Assembly: GCA_030016455.1 (NCBI GenBank)
Contig: JASEJH010000086.1
Location: 1-6,591, forward strand
Direction: 5' to 3'
Source: Thermoanaerobacteraceae bacterium
GTDB lineage: Bacteria > Bacillota > Desulfotomaculia > Desulfotomaculales > Ammonificaceae
DNA: 6,591 nt
Each line of letters begins with the position of its first letter. Position 1 is the first letter of the stretch. Shown piece after piece: positions 5,666-6,591 of the stretch. The notes below the pieces were generated by a model. The model worked only from the letters and a program-made list of their open reading frames with translations, searched no databases and was not told the origin of the DNA. A program made the translations under genes and the position numbers.

Positions 5666-6190
5666 TTAATTTTGAAAGAAAGCTCTTTTCGAGGATTTGC
5701 TCGCCCTTGTGGCACGAAGGTCAATAATGCGCTGATTTCGGGAGCCGCGGAAGGGAAGGGTAAGGTCCCGCTCGTCCAGAATGAAGGGGCCGTCAATCAG
5801 GATGTCGGTCACCGCTAAGAGGTCCTGGACCGCCGGGTCCGTCATCGCCCGGAGCTCCTCGTAGGTGTAGCCGGTGTAAGTAACGATGTCGTAGCCCTTC
5901 TGCCGAAGCGCCCGCCCTAAAGCCGCAAAAGCACCCGCCTGAAGGAAGGGGTCCCCGCCGGAGAAAGTGACACCCCTCACGAGCGGGTTGCGGACGATAT
6001 CCCCCAGGATTTCTTCAACAGTCACCTCGTATCCGCCCGCCGGGTCCCACGTCTCCGGGTTGTGGCACCCGGGACAGCGGTGCGGACAGCCCTGGGCGAA
6101 GACGACGTAGCGTAAGCCCGGCCCGTCAACAACGCTTTCGCGGACAACGCCAGCAATACGTAAGGTGACTTGTCTATTTAAACCCCGCAT
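5666..6190 (-). CDS. nrdG: Anaerobic ribonucleoside-triphosphate reductase activating protein (NrdG)
   Basis: Radical SAM activase that installs the glycyl radical on the class III ribonucleotide reductase NrdD, permitting dNTP synthesis without oxygen; cytosolic. It is 174 aa, slightly longer than the usual 150-170. The signature is C35-x3-C39-x2-C42 within QGCPHRCPGCHNPETWD. Also present are the opening VDGPGLRYVVFAQGC, GVTFSGGDPFLQ (the GGDP SAM-contact loop), YTGYTYEEL, and the strongly conserved C-terminal end LTLPFRGSRNQRIID. The extra length is a short basic tail (ASKSSKRAFFQN). The ATG at 6190 has an AAGAGG-type site at about 6 nt. Its usual partner nrdD is not in the window. Instead a low-GC gene of unrelated type ends 21 bp upstream on the same strand, so nrdG may be read from an upstream promoter outside the window. 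No terminator is evident downstream. Confidence 0.94.
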   Translation of the reverse strand: MRGLNRQVTLRIAGVVRESVVDGPGLRYVVFAQGCPHRCPGCHNPETWDPAGGYEVTVEEILGDIVRNPLVRGVTFSGGDPFLQAGAFAALGRALRQKGYDIVTYTGYTYEELRAMTDPAVQDLLAVTDILIDGPFILDERDLTLPFRGSRNQRIIDLRATRASKSSKRAFFQN

Positions 6191-6211
6191 TTTAAGCCTC
6201 TTCGATTTAAT

Positions 6212-6591
6212 TTAAGCAGTTCCGACAATTCCACAGTAGCTACACCAATTGTTAAGAATTCTCGCAAGAGTCACAATAGTTGCATAGCTGATCTGCTTAT
6301 TTCTTTTAAACAACATATCTCTAACTATATCTTCTGGCTTGCTCTCACTCTGAGAAATCTGGATGGCAAACTCTTTCGCAAAAGGGACTTCCATCATGCT
6401 TTCTTTAAATATTTGCCTTTTACGGGCCATGTCTGCTGCTGCAAATTCCAATCCTTGAGGAGTTAAACGCCAACTGCCGTCTACCAATCTTTCACAAAAG
6501 CCCAGAAGTCTCCCATCAACAAGAGCTTTCTCGATGGTCTTGCTGGATCGACCAAGAATCTCCACCAACTGTTGTTTTTTCAGCTTCTCAC
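6212..6591 (-). CDS. Partial, AT-rich protein with winged-helix-like C-terminal region; function unknown
   Basis: Only the C-terminal 125 residues are visible; the frame stays open to the window edge, so the start lies outside. A TTG at 6566-6568 could be read as a start but has no ribosome binding site, and the frame continues upstream (EKLKKQQLVEILG...). The first 60 residues resemble a winged helix: helix LVEILGRSSKTIEKALVDGRLLG followed by a beta-hairpin and LTPQGLEFAAAD. A helix (ARKRQIFKESMMEVPFAKEF) follows. The end is a second small helical module (ISYATIVTLARILNNW) that could be another HTH or a C-terminal cap. Such LTPxG-x-RKxIF plus TxxxLxxxxxW tails occur, from memory, at the ends of ABC-transporter-associated and conflict-system proteins; I cannot assign this one. 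GC is about 33-52% by 60-base line count, against about 65% in one nrdG line, suggesting acquisition from elsewhere. It stops 21 bp before nrdG. Confidence 0.72.
   Translation of the reverse strand, partial: EKLKKQQLVEILGRSSKTIEKALVDGRLLGFCERLVDGSWRLTPQGLEFAAADMARKRQIFKESMMEVPFAKEFAIQISQSESKPEDIVRDMLFKRNKQISYATIVTLARILNNWCSYCGIVGTA

Noticed and set aside
5545..5796. N-terminal extension of the wHTH gene from an ATG at 5796
   Set aside because: It would overlap the 3' end of nrdG by 131 bp and run through the promoter-like AT-rich gap and the G-tract. The family-like sequence begins at the TTG at 5544.

Overview
The window looks like chromosomal DNA from an anaerobic, GC-rich member of the Clostridia (Firmicutes), perhaps near the Desulfotomaculum/Pelotomaculum/Ammonifex group. 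The evidence is strong AAGGAGG-type ribosome binding sites, frequent TTG starts, sigma-A-like promoters, an NrdG activase, and an HTH/radical-SAM gene pair of a type I associate with Clostridia. The genus is an inference. Seven of the eight genes read on the minus strand; only the small fmdB-type gene reads on the plus strand.

Layout from left to right. Positions 1-462 hold the 5' two thirds of an OmpR/PhoB-type response regulator, cut by the window edge. It follows pgeF (466-1266, peptidoglycan editing factor / laccase-domain purine nucleosidase family) after only 3 bp, so the two are probably co-transcribed and translationally coupled. An extended -10 promoter (1323-1331) probably drives the pair. 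Upstream is a 507-aa beta-CASP metallo-beta-lactamase RNA-processing-type exonuclease (1377-2900). A 147-bp divergent intergenic region separates it from a 70-aa FmdB-type zinc-ribbon protein (3048-3260). A textbook bidirectional terminator (3288-3326) then ends both the fmdB gene and the convergent minus-strand unit.

That second minus-strand unit begins at the right edge. It has a partial, AT-rich winged-helix-like gene (6212-6591), then nrdG (5666-6190, activator of class III ribonucleotide reductase), a promoter with an unusual G/T-tract leader, a 221-aa wHTH regulator-like protein (4879-5544), a 146-bp spacer with tiny ORFs, and a 462-aa radical SAM enzyme (3344-4732). The wHTH and radical SAM genes look like a functional pair: no terminator is visible between them and a recognisable promoter lies only in front of the wHTH gene. 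The substrate of the radical SAM enzyme cannot be read from sequence.

Most of the window is ordinary, conserved housekeeping DNA. The parts worth a second look are the wHTH/radical SAM pair with its spacer, the G-tract leader in front of the regulator, and the compositionally foreign gene 21 bp upstream of nrdG. I see no rRNA, tRNA, CRISPR array, insertion sequence or complete defence system.
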